Below are positions 16,663 to 25,925 of a DNA stretch of 64,000 nucleotides, in pieces. Below the pieces are notes generated by a model. The model had not been told where the DNA came from and did no database searches. It was given only the letters and a program-made list of their open reading frames with translations. The first letter of the stretch is position 1; every line of letters begins with the position of its first letter. Source of the DNA: an uncultured Maribacter sp. (GTDB lineage Bacteria; Bacteroidota; Bacteroidia; Flavobacteriales; Flavobacteriaceae); contig CANMKG010000001.1 of assembly GCA_947498505.1 (NCBI GenBank), positions 868,001 through 932,000 of the forward strand, given 5' to 3'. The position numbers and the translations under genes were made by a program.

Positions 16663-17910
16663 TTATTTATTACTAGGGTCTAAACTAGGATCAAACTCAT
16701 AACCATCACCATTCATATAATCCTTAACCATTTGATATTCCTTCCGTACTTTATCTCCATTCTCTATAGATAAGTTACAATCAAAACGAACAAAATGATA
16801 CTGCGGGTAAAACGCATGCCCTACTCCCCAAGTTAAACCTTGCCCAGGCTGCTCATCAACATCAGTAAACTTTCCTGAACGATAAGCTCCTCCCCCTTTA
16901 GGAACGGTTAATCCCTGAATAACAGGATAAAAATTAATTCCGTCTTCTGAGAATAAAATACTATTTCTTTCTGGTCCTTCTGGTAAAGTAGCACATACTC
17001 CATTGCGGTATGGCCAAACCATACTTCCGTGCCCGCCAATAAGAACAGGGTTATATTTAGATTTAATATATGGTCCTTCGGGATTATCAGCTATAGCGAC
17101 CCCTGTTGCTAGTGGCATATCAGCGTGTTTTTTATTAAATTCTCCCGGGGTAATATTAGGCTTCCAAGGTAACCGTCCATCACTTTTATAATATAAATAG
17201 TATTGACCTCCTTTAACAAAAAAAGTAGGTTCATGTATAACCTCTCCATCCCAAGCATCTTCTTCAGGGCCAGGTTTTAGTATAGGTGCATCTAGCGCCT
17301 TCCATGGACCGTTAGGTGAATCAGCGACAGACATACCAATTACATTAGGCACAAAATCGCCTGATGTTTTAAACAATTTAGACCAGCGCGCATCTTTTAT
17401 ACTTCCTGCTGCTTGATAACACATATAATACTTTCCATTTGCGACCAGGATATCTGGATTAAAAACGCTGCGATGATTGTAGCTCCCTTTTGTACCACGG
17501 GGAATTGCAATACCCTGTTCTTTCCATTTGTATCCATCTGTAGAAGTCGCATACCATACTTCACATAGATCCCAATGAAAAGCTCTAGTTGAATCTGTTG
17601 CTTCATTTGGGCCAACTACTTTTGAAAAAGAGGGCGGCTTTGAATACCACATATAATAAGTACTATCTACTTTTATAACACTTGAAGGGTAATAACGTTC
17701 AACTCCTTCTTCAAAATTAAACCCTTCTAGTTTTACGTATTTAAATTGCGTATTAAACTCATTGTGTTTTTCATAGCGAATTTTACCTTCACGAAAACGT
17801 TTGTAAGAGGCACTTTCGTTAGTTTTTAGCTCTTGACTTGATAGAAAATTGATTCCTATGAATAGCAAAATAATACTGATTCCTGTTTTTTTAATGCGTC
17901 TTATTATCAT
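16663..17910 (-). CDS. GH117-like five-bladed propeller glycoside hydrolase
   Basis: A 415-residue exported protein (signal peptide cut near LSSQE). The blades YPSSVIKVDSTYYMWY (74-89), WDLCEVWYATSTDGYKW (113-129), HRSVFNPDI (146-154) and VADSPNGPWK (195-204) look like GH117, the family of 3,6-anhydro-L-galactosidases acting on agar oligosaccharides. At positions where GH117 enzymes carry catalytic Asp residues I read Tyr74 (YYPSS) and Glu227 (IHEPTF); a His is kept at 294 (GGHGS). It may therefore belong to an inactive or different-specificity clade, or to a related GH43-type family. The comparison is from memory of the family, not a computed alignment. Confidence 0.6.
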   Translation of the reverse strand: MIIRRIKKTGISIILLFIGINFLSSQELKTNESASYKRFREGKIRYEKHNEFNTQFKYVKLEGFNFEEGVERYYPSSVIKVDSTYYMWYSKPPSFSKVVGPNEATDSTRAFHWDLCEVWYATSTDGYKWKEQGIAIPRGTKGSYNHRSVFNPDILVANGKYYMCYQAAGSIKDARWSKLFKTSGDFVPNVIGMSVADSPNGPWKALDAPILKPGPEEDAWDGEVIHEPTFFVKGGQYYLYYKSDGRLPWKPNITPGEFNKKHADMPLATGVAIADNPEGPYIKSKYNPVLIGGHGSMVWPYRNGVCATLPEGPERNSILFSEDGINFYPVIQGLTVPKGGGAYRSGKFTDVDEQPGQGLTWGVGHAFYPQYHFVRFDCNLSIENGDKVRKEYQMVKDYMNGDGYEFDPSLDPSNK

Positions 17911-18009
17911 AATGTGGTCTGGACTGTATTAAACTCATAATTTTAAAAGCAGCGATTAAATTAACAATAATAGTTGGAAAGCCCAAGTCCAACCATTAAG
18001 GCTTGGGTA

Positions 18010-18612
18010 CTATATTTTATGACTCTTGTTAGCTACTGTAATTATTTCAAATTTCTCAGGATGATAGTCCATTCCAATGCGTATTTCTTCGGATTTTTCC
18101 TTTCCAATAAGTTTTTCGGTTACATATAGACCCAAATCCAATGACGATGCAACCGCACCTGCAGTTATAATGTTATGGTCTTCAATAATTCTTGCTTCAA
18201 CAACCTTTTCGCAATATTGTTCCAATAATTTATATGCACTAAAATTGGTGGTTGCGGTTTTGTTATTCAAAAATCCAGCTGCACCAAGTAGCAGACTACC
18301 AGTGCATATAGATACTATATAATTGGTGTCTTCTGCGGTTTTCAACCATTCAATAAAATCTATATTATATTGAAGTTCTCTTGTTCCGTATCCCCCTGGT
18401 ACAACTATCATATCGTAACTCGATAAATTTGGTTTAATTTTATCTACAATAATTTCTAATCCAAAACTATCCTTTATCGTTTTTTTAGTCGCACACAAAT
18501 CCCAATTCAGGTTTTTCATAAACCCTTTCGTTTTTATATTCTTTATGGGGTCATAAAACCCTATAAAGTCTAAAAGCGTTATGTCATCAAATAGTATGTA
18601 TGCAATTTTCAT
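18010..18612 (-). CDS. DJ-1/PfpI family protein
   Basis: A 200-residue class I glutamine amidotransferase-like protein. The nucleophile elbow is SICTGSLLLGAAG with Cys103; the upstream VVPGGYG motif (near 72-78) completes the DJ-1/PfpI pattern. It lacks the AraC-type DNA-binding extension found in GATase-AraC fusions, so it is the stand-alone form (isonitrile hydratase or protease/chaperone-like). It is encoded upstream of the GH117-like gene with about 100 bases between. Confidence 0.85.
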   Translation of the reverse strand: MKIAYILFDDITLLDFIGFYDPIKNIKTKGFMKNLNWDLCATKKTIKDSFGLEIIVDKIKPNLSSYDMIVVPGGYGTRELQYNIDFIEWLKTAEDTNYIVSICTGSLLLGAAGFLNNKTATTNFSAYKLLEQYCEKVVEARIIEDHNIITAGAVASSLDLGLYVTEKLIGKEKSEEIRIGMDYHPEKFEIITVANKSHKI

Positions 18613-18660
18613 TTGTTATAATCTTATCTAACATGGAGAGTTACTATCTAACATAGAGGT

Positions 18661-18810
18661 TTAAAATTTTTGGGCTTTATGAATGTACAATGACCTTTTA
18701 TCTAGGTCGAAATACAAATTATTTACGGAGGGTAATTCGTTAAAACAGCTTTTAACTATAAATTCTGCGGATTCATATTTATTTTTTACTTGGTAAATCA
18801 GTTCATATAC
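18661..18810 (-). pseudogene. Possible gene remnant without start codon
   Basis: A 49-codon open stretch with no usable start reads as protein-like sequence (KYESAEFIVKSCFNELPSV, then YFDLDKRSLYIH) and ends in TAA. A stop lies immediately upstream in frame. It may be the C-terminal remnant of a decayed gene in an otherwise empty interval of about 225 bases. The evidence is composition only. Confidence 0.25.
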
Positions 18811-18837
18811 TTATACCTCCTTAAGCTAAACACTTAA

Positions 18838-19596
18838 TTATTTATTTTCCGTCTCTTTTTTTGAATCAATCAATTCAATTAATTTAATCAAAGAGGATTT
18901 TACTTCATCAGATTTACTCTTTTTAATTAATAATTTCGCTTTGTTTTTCATTTTACTATAATTTGCTGTTGGATATAATTCTATTAACTCAGAAAAATAC
19001 TTGTTAATTCCCTCCGCAAGTTTTGTTTTTCCTTCTTCGGAAAAAGCTTTTTCGTTGTTTACCTCGTCCAAATAAATCAGGTAATTCGCAATTAGAGTTC
19101 TTACATTTGAGCTAACATTATTTTTAACTCTAGAAGAATTTGGGTCATCAGCACTTTCCTTTATTTGACTATTTCCTAATTTAAAATATTTTTGTTGAAG
19201 TCCTAAACCAAAATGCCAAACTGCAAGCATTTCCATATCATATAAATATTGATCTTTTCTGTCTAGTGCGTCATAGATATCATTCATATCCTTCCATTCA
19301 CTAAAAAATTTTTCTGCGACTTCATTTCTGTGTTTAAGCCCTAATTCATTGTCATCAAGTACAATGTTAAAATTCTGTTGGTCAGTTAGCTTTTCAACAA
19401 TAATTCTTGTCTGCGGGTCGTTAAAATTTGGAAGCTTTTCATCAGCTTCATAACCAAAATTAAGATCGAGCACCACTTTGTCATAGTCGTTTAAATCCCA
19501 ATATCGTTTATCAAGAGGAAATTCGTGTTTTTCTGTTTTGCAATTTGTAAGAGTAATGCATATTATAACTAATAGAGTGAGTCTAATTTTTGTCAT
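18838..19596 (-). CDS. Hypothetical lipoprotein
   Basis: A 252-residue protein starting MTKIRLTLLVIICITLTNC, a lipoprotein signal with lipobox LTNC. The mature part is mostly helical and charged, with Trp-rich stretches (DKRYWDLNDYDKV, AVWHFGLGLQQKYF). I do not recognise the family. A TTG at 19605 extends the frame, but the ATG at 19596 begins the signal peptide. It overlaps the 3' end of the upstream membrane protein gene by 14 bases, so the two are probably coupled and their products may act together at the envelope. Confidence 0.75.
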   Translation of the reverse strand: MTKIRLTLLVIICITLTNCKTEKHEFPLDKRYWDLNDYDKVVLDLNFGYEADEKLPNFNDPQTRIIVEKLTDQQNFNIVLDDNELGLKHRNEVAEKFFSEWKDMNDIYDALDRKDQYLYDMEMLAVWHFGLGLQQKYFKLGNSQIKESADDPNSSRVKNNVSSNVRTLIANYLIYLDEVNNEKAFSEEGKTKLAEGINKYFSELIELYPTANYSKMKNKAKLLIKKSKSDEVKSSLIKLIELIDSKKETENK

Positions 19597-20284
19597 TAAA
19601 TTCAATTTTTGGTCTTTTATATTCGGTAAGTAAATTTAGTAAACTATCAACTTTTTTCTCATACTTTTTTTGTTCCTTCAAAACGTAGCTATGAAACGTG
19701 TTATAGTCATATTCTCTTTGAAATTTTCTCTCTTCTTTTTTAGCACGTTCAATTATTTCTTCTATTTTATTTTTTTCGAATTGTCTTAGTTTTGAAATTT
19801 CTTCCTTTGCTTTTCTAGCAAAAAGTTCTGTTATTTTTATATGATATTTTTCATGAGTCAGAAGCTCATAACTATTTGTGTTTTTTTTGTAAACAAATGA
19901 ACGAGATGGATGAAAAAGAGATTGAACGGTTACAGAATTATTGTCAAAATCATTTTCTATAGAGGTAACTACATAAGCAAACCTTTCACTTCCATAAAGT
20001 GACTTTTTAAAAAACTCTAGACCTCTAAAATTCTCAAACGTTATTTGGTCATATTTGTCAAAAGTTAATGGCTTTTCATAATTCAAAAAATTCACCCGAC
20101 TTAATACTCCAAATCCAATGATTACAGGTATTATTATTGCAAAACTATATTTCAGAATCTTAATGAATTTTTTTAACGGTACTTTGTTTCCTCTTTTACT
20201 TTCTTTTATCACCAAACCTAATTGATAAAAAACCGGTGAAAAGTATACTATAATAATTAGCACTACTATTAAACTATCGCTCAT
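19583..20284 (-). CDS. Hypothetical membrane protein with coiled-coil tail
   Basis: A 233-residue protein with two membrane helices (residues about 5-25 and 48-68), a middle region of mixed strands, and a long charged helix rich in Lys/Glu (EEISKLRQFEKNKIEEIIER) that likely forms a coiled coil. No family is recognised. It overlaps the lipoprotein gene downstream, suggesting a small envelope-associated pair. It starts with a clear ATG. Confidence 0.7.
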   Translation of the reverse strand: MSDSLIVVLIIIVYFSPVFYQLGLVIKESKRGNKVPLKKFIKILKYSFAIIIPVIIGFGVLSRVNFLNYEKPLTFDKYDQITFENFRGLEFFKKSLYGSERFAYVVTSIENDFDNNSVTVQSLFHPSRSFVYKKNTNSYELLTHEKYHIKITELFARKAKEEISKLRQFEKNKIEEIIERAKKEERKFQREYDYNTFHSYVLKEQKKYEKKVDSLLNLLTEYKRPKIEFNDKN

Positions 20285-20396
20285 CGGTTTTGGTTAGTCA
20301 TAATTACCTACTACGTTATTTATAAGAAAGTTAACTGTAATTTAATGATTAAACAATGGTATCTATTAATTATAACTATTGTGGCAATTTTTTTAT

Positions 20397-20582
20397 TCAC
20401 ATAGAATCAATTGTTTCGGTTATTGTTATATATCCAGAAATAGAAGCCAAGAGTATCATAACAAAACTTATAAGCACTCTTTTTTTGTCTTTTGTAATTA
20501 ATCCCCTAAATAAAGAATATATTCCAACAATCCCTATTAGAGCAAACAATAAAAATTGAATAGGAAGCCATAGAGCACTCAT
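20397..20582 (-). CDS. Small hypothetical membrane protein (61 aa)
   Basis: Two membrane helices (WLPIQFLLFALIGIVGIYSLF, split here as residues 5-25, and ISFVMILLASISGYITI near 38-54) joined by a basic loop GLITKDKKR. ATG start. The simple two-helix layout with a positive cytoplasmic loop supports a real gene, though no family is recognised. It lies upstream of the coiled-coil membrane protein on the same strand. Confidence 0.55.
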   Translation of the reverse strand: MSALWLPIQFLLFALIGIVGIYSLFRGLITKDKKRVLISFVMILLASISGYITITETIDSM

Positions 20583-20701
20583 ATATTTAGCTTTAAAATT
20601 CTAGTTTTTGTCTATTTCAACCACATTTAACGCACTTTTAGTTGTCAAACTTGTGTCTGTAAATCTTATTATTTCGAAATTAAATTAGTTTCTACCTTTT
20701 T

Positions 20702-20830
20702 TTATGGAATAGAATCAATAATTTCTGCGCTATAGAAATAGAATACTATTTGTTCATATAAAGGATTGTTTTGTTCCGCATGACCAAATTCCATTATAGT
20801 TAAAGAAATTAAGACCAATGTGCTTTTCAT
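20702..20830 (-). CDS. Tiny ORF (42 aa), possible decayed cassette gene
   Basis: ATG at 20830, TAA at 20702. It reads MKSTLVLISLTIMEFGHAEQ, resembling a short signal peptide, then about 22 residues. It begins 8 bases after a degenerate copy of the array spacer repeat (20839-20866), the position a cassette gene would take. It may be a decayed or truncated gene. The rest of the 20582-21081 interval holds nothing else I can support. Confidence 0.3.
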   Translation of the reverse strand: MKSTLVLISLTIMEFGHAEQNNPLYEQIVFYFYSAEIIDSIP

Positions 20831-20838
20831 ATATTTAC

Positions 20839-20866
20839 TTGCGTGTTTAAGCACCTAATTTAGTAA
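20839..20866. repeat. Degenerate copy of array spacer (type A/B)
   Basis: TTGCGTGTTTAAGCACC and the following TAATTTAGTAA match the left arm of the spacer at 28688-28841 at about 25 of 28 positions. The matching right arm is not found. This places a relic of the cassette spacer family about 4 kb outside the intact array. Confidence 0.6.
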
Positions 20867-21080
20867 TAAAATAAACCATGTAGGGGGTTAACTAAAATAC
20901 GAAACACTTCAACAGTAATTATCATATCTTTTTAGTTGTATTAACCACGGCAATTTGGTCTAAATTTCAAAAACCTTCAAGTATAAACATAGTTTCATTT
21001 TTACTTTTAGAATGAAGTATAGAAAAAAATGGCTATTTTATTAAGTAAACTCAAAATGTAAGTATTATTATGCAATTTTA

Positions 21081-21743
21081 TTACACCAAACCAAGGTAAA
21101 TACAAATTAAAGCAATAGTGTCAAAAAAACCGTGAACAGCGACAAGAAACCACAAATCGTATTTACGCAAGTAGAATATCAAAGCAAGTAGCGCTCCTAT
21201 TACTCCGGTAACAAGTTGCCCTGTAATCCCTTGATAGCTATGCATAAAGCCAAAAAAACAAGCAAATAAAACAATATTAAGCACAATACTGACTTTACTT
21301 TCTCCAAAGAATTTTACAAATTGTCGCATAAAATAACCGCGGAAGATAATTTCTTCTCCAAACCCCGCGGTTGCCCAAACTAATAACAATGAAATTAAAC
21401 AGGCTGGAAGATTTCCTTTCAATTGCTCAAAACTAGAATAATCTATAGGAGTTCCTGTTAATTTTGTAATTAAAGGAACCAATGCAAATACATAAAAAAC
21501 AAAGAGCCCAAGTGCAACTAATGGAGCAAATACTAGGATATTTTTAAAAGTGAATTTTTCACGTTGAAATCCAAGTGCTGAAAATGGTTTTCCTTTATAT
21601 TCTACATAATTTGCAATAATGATTAATATAGAAATAACAATATTTTCTATATAACTTAAACGAATTGGTCCAAACCATATAAAGCAGATGATTGCAATGG
21701 TACTTAATGGAATTAATGTTTGCCTTAACGTAATTTTGTTCAT
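21081..21743 (-). CDS. CPBP family intramembrane glutamic endopeptidase
   Basis: A 220-residue membrane protein with about six helices. The CPBP/Abi motif 1 EEIIFRGYFMR (near residue 128) supplies the Glu pair and Arg; motif 2 is FMHSYQGI and motif 3 VHGFFDT with the His ligands. The family cleaves CAAX-type prenylated proteins in eukaryotes and small peptides or anti-sigma factors in bacteria. No partner gene is evident. The ATG is clear and about 110 bases separate it from the LytTR gene downstream. Confidence 0.88.
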   Translation of the reverse strand: MNKITLRQTLIPLSTIAIICFIWFGPIRLSYIENIVISILIIIANYVEYKGKPFSALGFQREKFTFKNILVFAPLVALGLFVFYVFALVPLITKLTGTPIDYSSFEQLKGNLPACLISLLLVWATAGFGEEIIFRGYFMRQFVKFFGESKVSIVLNIVLFACFFGFMHSYQGITGQLVTGVIGALLALIFYLRKYDLWFLVAVHGFFDTIALICIYLGLV

Positions 21744-21856
21744 TGTTTTTTGATTTTAAATTCTAAACGAAATAATGAACAAAATCCCTGAAAGCCTCTT
21801 TAAATAAGCATGTTTTTACTGAATGGTCTTAAATTTATAACTGAATAGTCGATAGT

Positions 21857-22693
21857 TTATTTAAACCAATTCATAAATTCCTTGCGCTTGTAACGACTAA
21901 TATTGATTTCAGGAATCGAACCGTTTTCACTGGAAGTTTTTAACCGAATACGCAACTTGCCATTTTCAATCTTCTCAATCTGTTCAACTGCATCTTTGTG
22001 AAAGATAATTTGCCGATTGGCTCTAAAAAATAACTGATTGTTTATTTTTTCTTCGAGCTCATTTAATGTAAAGTCGGTGCTAATTGCTGTACCGTTATTT
22101 TGAACTGTGTATACAATTTTATTTTCGATGTAAAAGCACGCAATATTTTCATACGTAACCTTTGTCATTTTCGCTCCACTTTCAATGGTAATCTCAGCGT
22201 CTTTTATAGATAATCTATACAAATCGTATATGTCTTGCGCATACAATAAGCTTATGAGAATAAAACTAAGCAACAAGGTTATTAGCAAACCAATTAATAT
22301 ATAATAAAGCTCGGTCTGTCCACCCGCGATTACATTTAAAATAATATTTAAAGGGATATACATTATTGTAATATACCCTAGAGTAGAAGCCATAAACCAT
22401 ACAATAGTAACAATTTCTAACTTTTTGGAAAAATGCTTTTTCTTGTAAAATTTAAAATTAAGATCTGTTATAATTCCAATGATAATACATAAAGCAATAG
22501 ACGCGAAAAAACCTTCTAAAGGAAATCTATACGATTCAGTATCTGGAAAACTTTCCCGCGATGCTAAATGATTTACTACCAAAGAGAAAATTGTCAATAC
22601 AATTAATTTCTGAAACCAATACCCTACAGAGCTGCTGATAAATTTATGCCATGCCGTTTTTACTTCATCTTTGGTTGGTTGTGTAGTGCTCAT
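21857..22693 (-). CDS. Membrane-anchored LytTR DNA-binding regulator
   Basis: A 278-residue protein with four membrane helices (residues about 25-165), then a LytTR domain (about 175-278: TKVTYENIACFYIENKIVYT, FRANRQIIFHKDAVEQI, ending RYKRKEFMNWFK). There is no receiver domain, so it is a one-component membrane regulator that binds DNA from the membrane. The product may control the CPBP protease gene that follows on the same strand. It is not paired with a kinase here. Confidence 0.88.
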   Translation of the reverse strand: MSTTQPTKDEVKTAWHKFISSSVGYWFQKLIVLTIFSLVVNHLASRESFPDTESYRFPLEGFFASIALCIIIGIITDLNFKFYKKKHFSKKLEIVTIVWFMASTLGYITIMYIPLNIILNVIAGGQTELYYILIGLLITLLLSFILISLLYAQDIYDLYRLSIKDAEITIESGAKMTKVTYENIACFYIENKIVYTVQNNGTAISTDFTLNELEEKINNQLFFRANRQIIFHKDAVEQIEKIENGKLRIRLKTSSENGSIPEINISRYKRKEFMNWFK

Positions 22694-22902
22694 GAATTAG
22701 AAACTCTATTTCTTGTCAGATTCAAAAATAAAGAATAATTTTTCTATAGATTTTTTCGCAAAGAGTATTGCCCGTTAGTGTCTATAATTTATTTTATTAA
22801 ATCCGATGAAATTGTATAAAAGGAGTACATGATGAGATAAAAAGTCGGTGTAAAAAACATTTGTGTGGATGATGTGCTATAATTAAGAAGGGGTATCCTG
22901 TA

Positions 22903-24210
22903 TTAAATTTTACTATCTATAAGATTTTTCAAAATCAAAAATGGTAATGACCCATTTTCCAAAATAATTTGGTGAAATTCCTTTAAGTTTGAACCCCTTT
23001 GTTTTTGAAATTTTTCTTTCCATTGCATAAACTTATCTGCACCATATTTGTAGGTAATCACCTGACAAGGCCATCTTTTTATTCTAGCAATTTCTCTTAA
23101 CCCAATGTTATCCTGTTCTTGAATATGTTGTCGCCAAAATTCCAAAGCTTTTTCATCATTCCAACCATAGTAATTTAATCCGACATCCATCGCTACTCGA
23201 ACTGATCTAATAATATCCCATTCCCATTTTCCTAATTCATCATACATATCCCGATAAGCTCCAATTTCGTAACCAATTTCTTCGATATAAGCAGCCCATC
23301 CTTCCCTGTAACTTGAATATTGAAACATTTTTTGAATGTCAGAACGCTCTAAGTTATTTTCCAGCGTAATCTGATAATGGTGACCTGGCATAGCTTCGTG
23401 AATGTAAATCCAACTAATTTGTCTTTTATTAAAAGGTTGGTCAAAAAAATTATAATAGAATGTTTTGTTTCTGTAAAATGCAGGGACTTTCGCCAACTTT
23501 TTATTCGTACCACGTTCAATTTTGACGTCAGAAATTAAATCTAAATAGGGAAAGTTTTTTGATAGTTTTTGAGCTACGATTTTTTTTATTTTTTCAAATT
23601 CTTTTTGGACAATCGCTACATCTTTATAATAGAAAGAATCATTATTTATATGTTTCTTAAAGGCTAAGCTATCCATTTTTACTCTGGTTTGAACAGTTTT
23701 CATTCTCGCTTTTACTCGCTTAATTTCACGCAAACCAAACTCATACATTTTATCTGGAGTTACTTCTAAACCAATCCATCGTCTTAAAAAATAAATGTAT
23801 AAATCTCTACCTATCGGTAAAGAAAATAAACCAGTATCAGGAATATCTTGAACTTCTAAATCATTCCATCTTTTTTCCTGAACAATTCGAAGCAGATTGA
23901 TTTTAGTTTCGTACTCAATTAAACTAAAAGCTAATTGGTTATTTTTTGATAACTCTCTGGGGTTTATTTCTTGCAAGCGTATTGCAATTTTTTGAAAAAA
24001 CATTTCTTGTTGTAAAATAGAATCTTTACTCTTAATGGATTGAAGATTTTCAACATAGGAAAGTTGTAAAGGTCTAAGATTTAGTTTTTCAAATCCTTCT
24101 TTAAAATCTTCAGCAATACTTTTAAAATTAACAGAAGAAGGAACCCTGTTATTTTGACAATTACAAAATGTGACTATAAACAAACTAATTAAAAGAAATC
24201 TATTTTTCAT
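22903..24210 (-). CDS. DUF885 family metallo-hydrolase lipoprotein
   Basis: A 435-residue protein. The lipoprotein signal MKNRFLLISLFIVTFCNC starts at the ATG at 24210; the frame extends to 24267 but that adds only a non-signal leader. The DUF885 zinc motif HEAMPGHHYQ lies near residue 268, followed by YREGWAAYIEE with the third acidic ligand. The family is related to M32-like peptidases, and several members act on dipeptides or esters. It lies downstream of an AraC regulator that probably controls it. Confidence 0.85.
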   Translation of the reverse strand: MKNRFLLISLFIVTFCNCQNNRVPSSVNFKSIAEDFKEGFEKLNLRPLQLSYVENLQSIKSKDSILQQEMFFQKIAIRLQEINPRELSKNNQLAFSLIEYETKINLLRIVQEKRWNDLEVQDIPDTGLFSLPIGRDLYIYFLRRWIGLEVTPDKMYEFGLREIKRVKARMKTVQTRVKMDSLAFKKHINNDSFYYKDVAIVQKEFEKIKKIVAQKLSKNFPYLDLISDVKIERGTNKKLAKVPAFYRNKTFYYNFFDQPFNKRQISWIYIHEAMPGHHYQITLENNLERSDIQKMFQYSSYREGWAAYIEEIGYEIGAYRDMYDELGKWEWDIIRSVRVAMDVGLNYYGWNDEKALEFWRQHIQEQDNIGLREIARIKRWPCQVITYKYGADKFMQWKEKFQKQRGSNLKEFHQIILENGSLPFLILKNLIDSKI

Positions 24211-24276
24211 GGAGCCTTTTTGTAAAAATAGAAATTCAAAAAGTAATGCATTTGTAAAATATTGCACATTTTTATT

Positions 24277-25113
24277 CTAAAGAAAAGAGGGAGATAATCC
24301 AAAATGTTTTTTGAATTGATTTGAAAAAGCAGCTAAATCAGAATACCCTAAATAAAAAGCAATATCAGTTAAGTACATTTCTTGGTCCAAAATCATTTTC
24401 TTAGCCTTTTGCATTTTTAAAGATTCTTGCAATTCAAGAGGTGATTGGTTAAAACAATTTTTAAACAACCTAGAAAAATGAAACTTTGAAATCCCAGATA
24501 TATGTGACAAGTGATCTAATGTGATTTTGTTAGTATAGTTTCTATGAATAAACTCTTTAGAAGTCATTAATTTAGAAATGAGTACGCTTTTTGTTTTGGT
24601 TTTCTTAGCAAAAAGATGTAACCTCATTTGCATTTCAAATATCTCATCAGAAAAAAACATCAACTGAGAAGAAATGGAATTAAGAATTGATTGATTATTC
24701 GTTTTTTTATCAAGTCCTAGTAATAAGCCTTGTAAAGAATTTACTAAAGGAGAAAAATGAGAGCAATTAAACACTGTTTTAAACAAAATTTCATTTTTAT
24801 ATAAATCCGCTAATTTTTTATCCAAATCAGGATTCAAATCTAAGCAAATACCTTGTGTTAGGTATCCTTTGTTTTCAAAAGTAACCTTGTAGTTTTCATC
24901 TTTTTTTAAAAGTAAAAATCGTCCTTTAGCTAAATGAATATTGCCTTCTTTTAAGTGATAGTTTTCTGCTCCTTCGACTACATATTTTAAAGCAAGTCCT
25001 TTTGTTTTTCCTTGAAATTGAGATGCGTTATCTGCCTTAGAAAATTTTATCTCCCCTAGTTCCTCTTCATACTTTTTAATGTTTATAGATATTCCCAAAC
25101 TTATGGTATTCAA
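24277..25113 (-). CDS. AraC family transcriptional regulator
   Basis: A 278-residue protein with an N-terminal sensor region and a C-terminal AraC domain (ITLDHLSHISGISKFHFSRL, then LTDIAFYLGYSDLAAFSNQF and HFGLSPSFL). There is no ATG near the N-terminus; the best start is TTG at 25113, directly after the GTT end of spacer L (GTTGACAAACA then TTG). It is thus either the last gene of the cassette array or lies next to its edge. It precedes the DUF885 gene by about 65 bases. Confidence 0.85.
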   Translation of the reverse strand: MNTISLGISINIKKYEEELGEIKFSKADNASQFQGKTKGLALKYVVEGAENYHLKEGNIHLAKGRFLLLKKDENYKVTFENKGYLTQGICLDLNPDLDKKLADLYKNEILFKTVFNCSHFSPLVNSLQGLLLGLDKKTNNQSILNSISSQLMFFSDEIFEMQMRLHLFAKKTKTKSVLISKLMTSKEFIHRNYTNKITLDHLSHISGISKFHFSRLFKNCFNQSPLELQESLKMQKAKKMILDQEMYLTDIAFYLGYSDLAAFSNQFKKHFGLSPSFL

Positions 25114-25324
25114 TGTTTGTCAACGGCTTCGGCTATAGTTAATACCTGAGTTAAAAGCAGCTAACTTTTGATTAGGTATATAAACAAGGCTAATAGTTTT
25201 GTTTTTTCATGTTTCAAGCTACCCCGAAGCATCGAAGCTAAAGATTTAGCAGCGATATAAATATACACAAGCTTTTAAATTTAAGCGTAAAATTGACATT
25301 AATTCTAGGTTTTGTTGTAGTTAG
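25114..25324 (-). repeat. Array spacer L (attC-like)
   Basis: Outer ends TGTTTGTCAAC (25114-25124) and GTTGTAGTTAG (25314-25324). Inner boxes CTATAGTTAAT and ATTAATTCTAG are complementary with mismatches; the unpaired spacers are GGCTTCGG and GTTTT. It belongs to the long (about 200-base) type, sharing an internal GCTACCCCGA segment with spacer H. Confidence 0.7.
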
Positions 25325-25866
25325 TTCTTTGGTAATACTTTTTTCATTGAAACTACCTTATTTGTTACTCCGTTTCCTAATTCAACTTCGTATCTTTTTA
25401 TTTCTATATATCCATTTGCAGAATACAGTTTTTCTCCACTAAGAGTCGCAACTAATTCTAAAGATTTATAACCTTGCAATACTGCTTCTTTCTCGCATTT
25501 TTTTAGCAATTCTTTTCCAATACCCATACGCTTGTATTCTGGATGAACAAAAAACGCTCTAATTCTAGCTGGTTCAAAATCTGGTTTCAATTCTATTTTA
25601 TCTAAGTTTAATGATTCTGATTTTCCAAATAATAATTTTCTTTTACTCCAGCCACCACATCCAATAATTTTTCCTTTTTCATTTTCAACCAACCAATATG
25701 TTTTATCAATTATAAGCTGGCTGTCAACGGTCCACGCGTTACCCAAAGCAGCATTTATCTCAGATTTGGTATAAAATGAAGAATTTATTGATTTAGCTGA
25801 AATTTCAATTAATTTCTCTAGCTCCTTTATATCATCAAAACTTGCTTTTCTATACTTGAAGTTCAT
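25321..25866 (-). CDS. GNAT family N-acetyltransferase (cassette gene)
   Basis: A 181-residue GNAT protein: FFVHPEYKRMGIGKELLKKC (near 110-130) is the acetyl-CoA loop, followed by LELVATLSGEKLYSANGY. The ATG at 25866 gives the normal start MNFKYRKASFDDI; an upstream ATG at 25884 lies inside spacer K and is less likely. It is the single gene between spacers K and L. The substrate is unknown; acetyltransferases are frequent cargo of cassette arrays. Confidence 0.85.
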   Translation of the reverse strand: MNFKYRKASFDDIKELEKLIEISAKSINSSFYTKSEINAALGNAWTVDSQLIIDKTYWLVENEKGKIIGCGGWSKRKLLFGKSESLNLDKIELKPDFEPARIRAFFVHPEYKRMGIGKELLKKCEKEAVLQGYKSLELVATLSGEKLYSANGYIEIKRYEVELGNGVTNKVVSMKKVLPKN

Positions 25867-25878
25867 AGTTTGCTTTAA

Positions 25879-25925
25879 TTGCATGCAACGATTTAGCTAT
25901 GTTTTACAAAGCGTGTTAGCTTCAG
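25879..25925 (-). repeat. Array spacer K (attC-like, minimal)
   Basis: Ends TTGCATGCAAC (25879-25889) and GTTAGCTTCAG (25915-25925). This is the shortest site: CTATG pairs with CAAAG around a 5-base loop. It overlaps the stop codon of the reductase gene. Confidence 0.55.

Noticed and set aside
17980-18008. Hairpin CCCAAG..CTTGGG between DJ-1 and GH117-like genes
   Set aside because: Only six paired bases and no T-run, so it is too weak to call a terminator.
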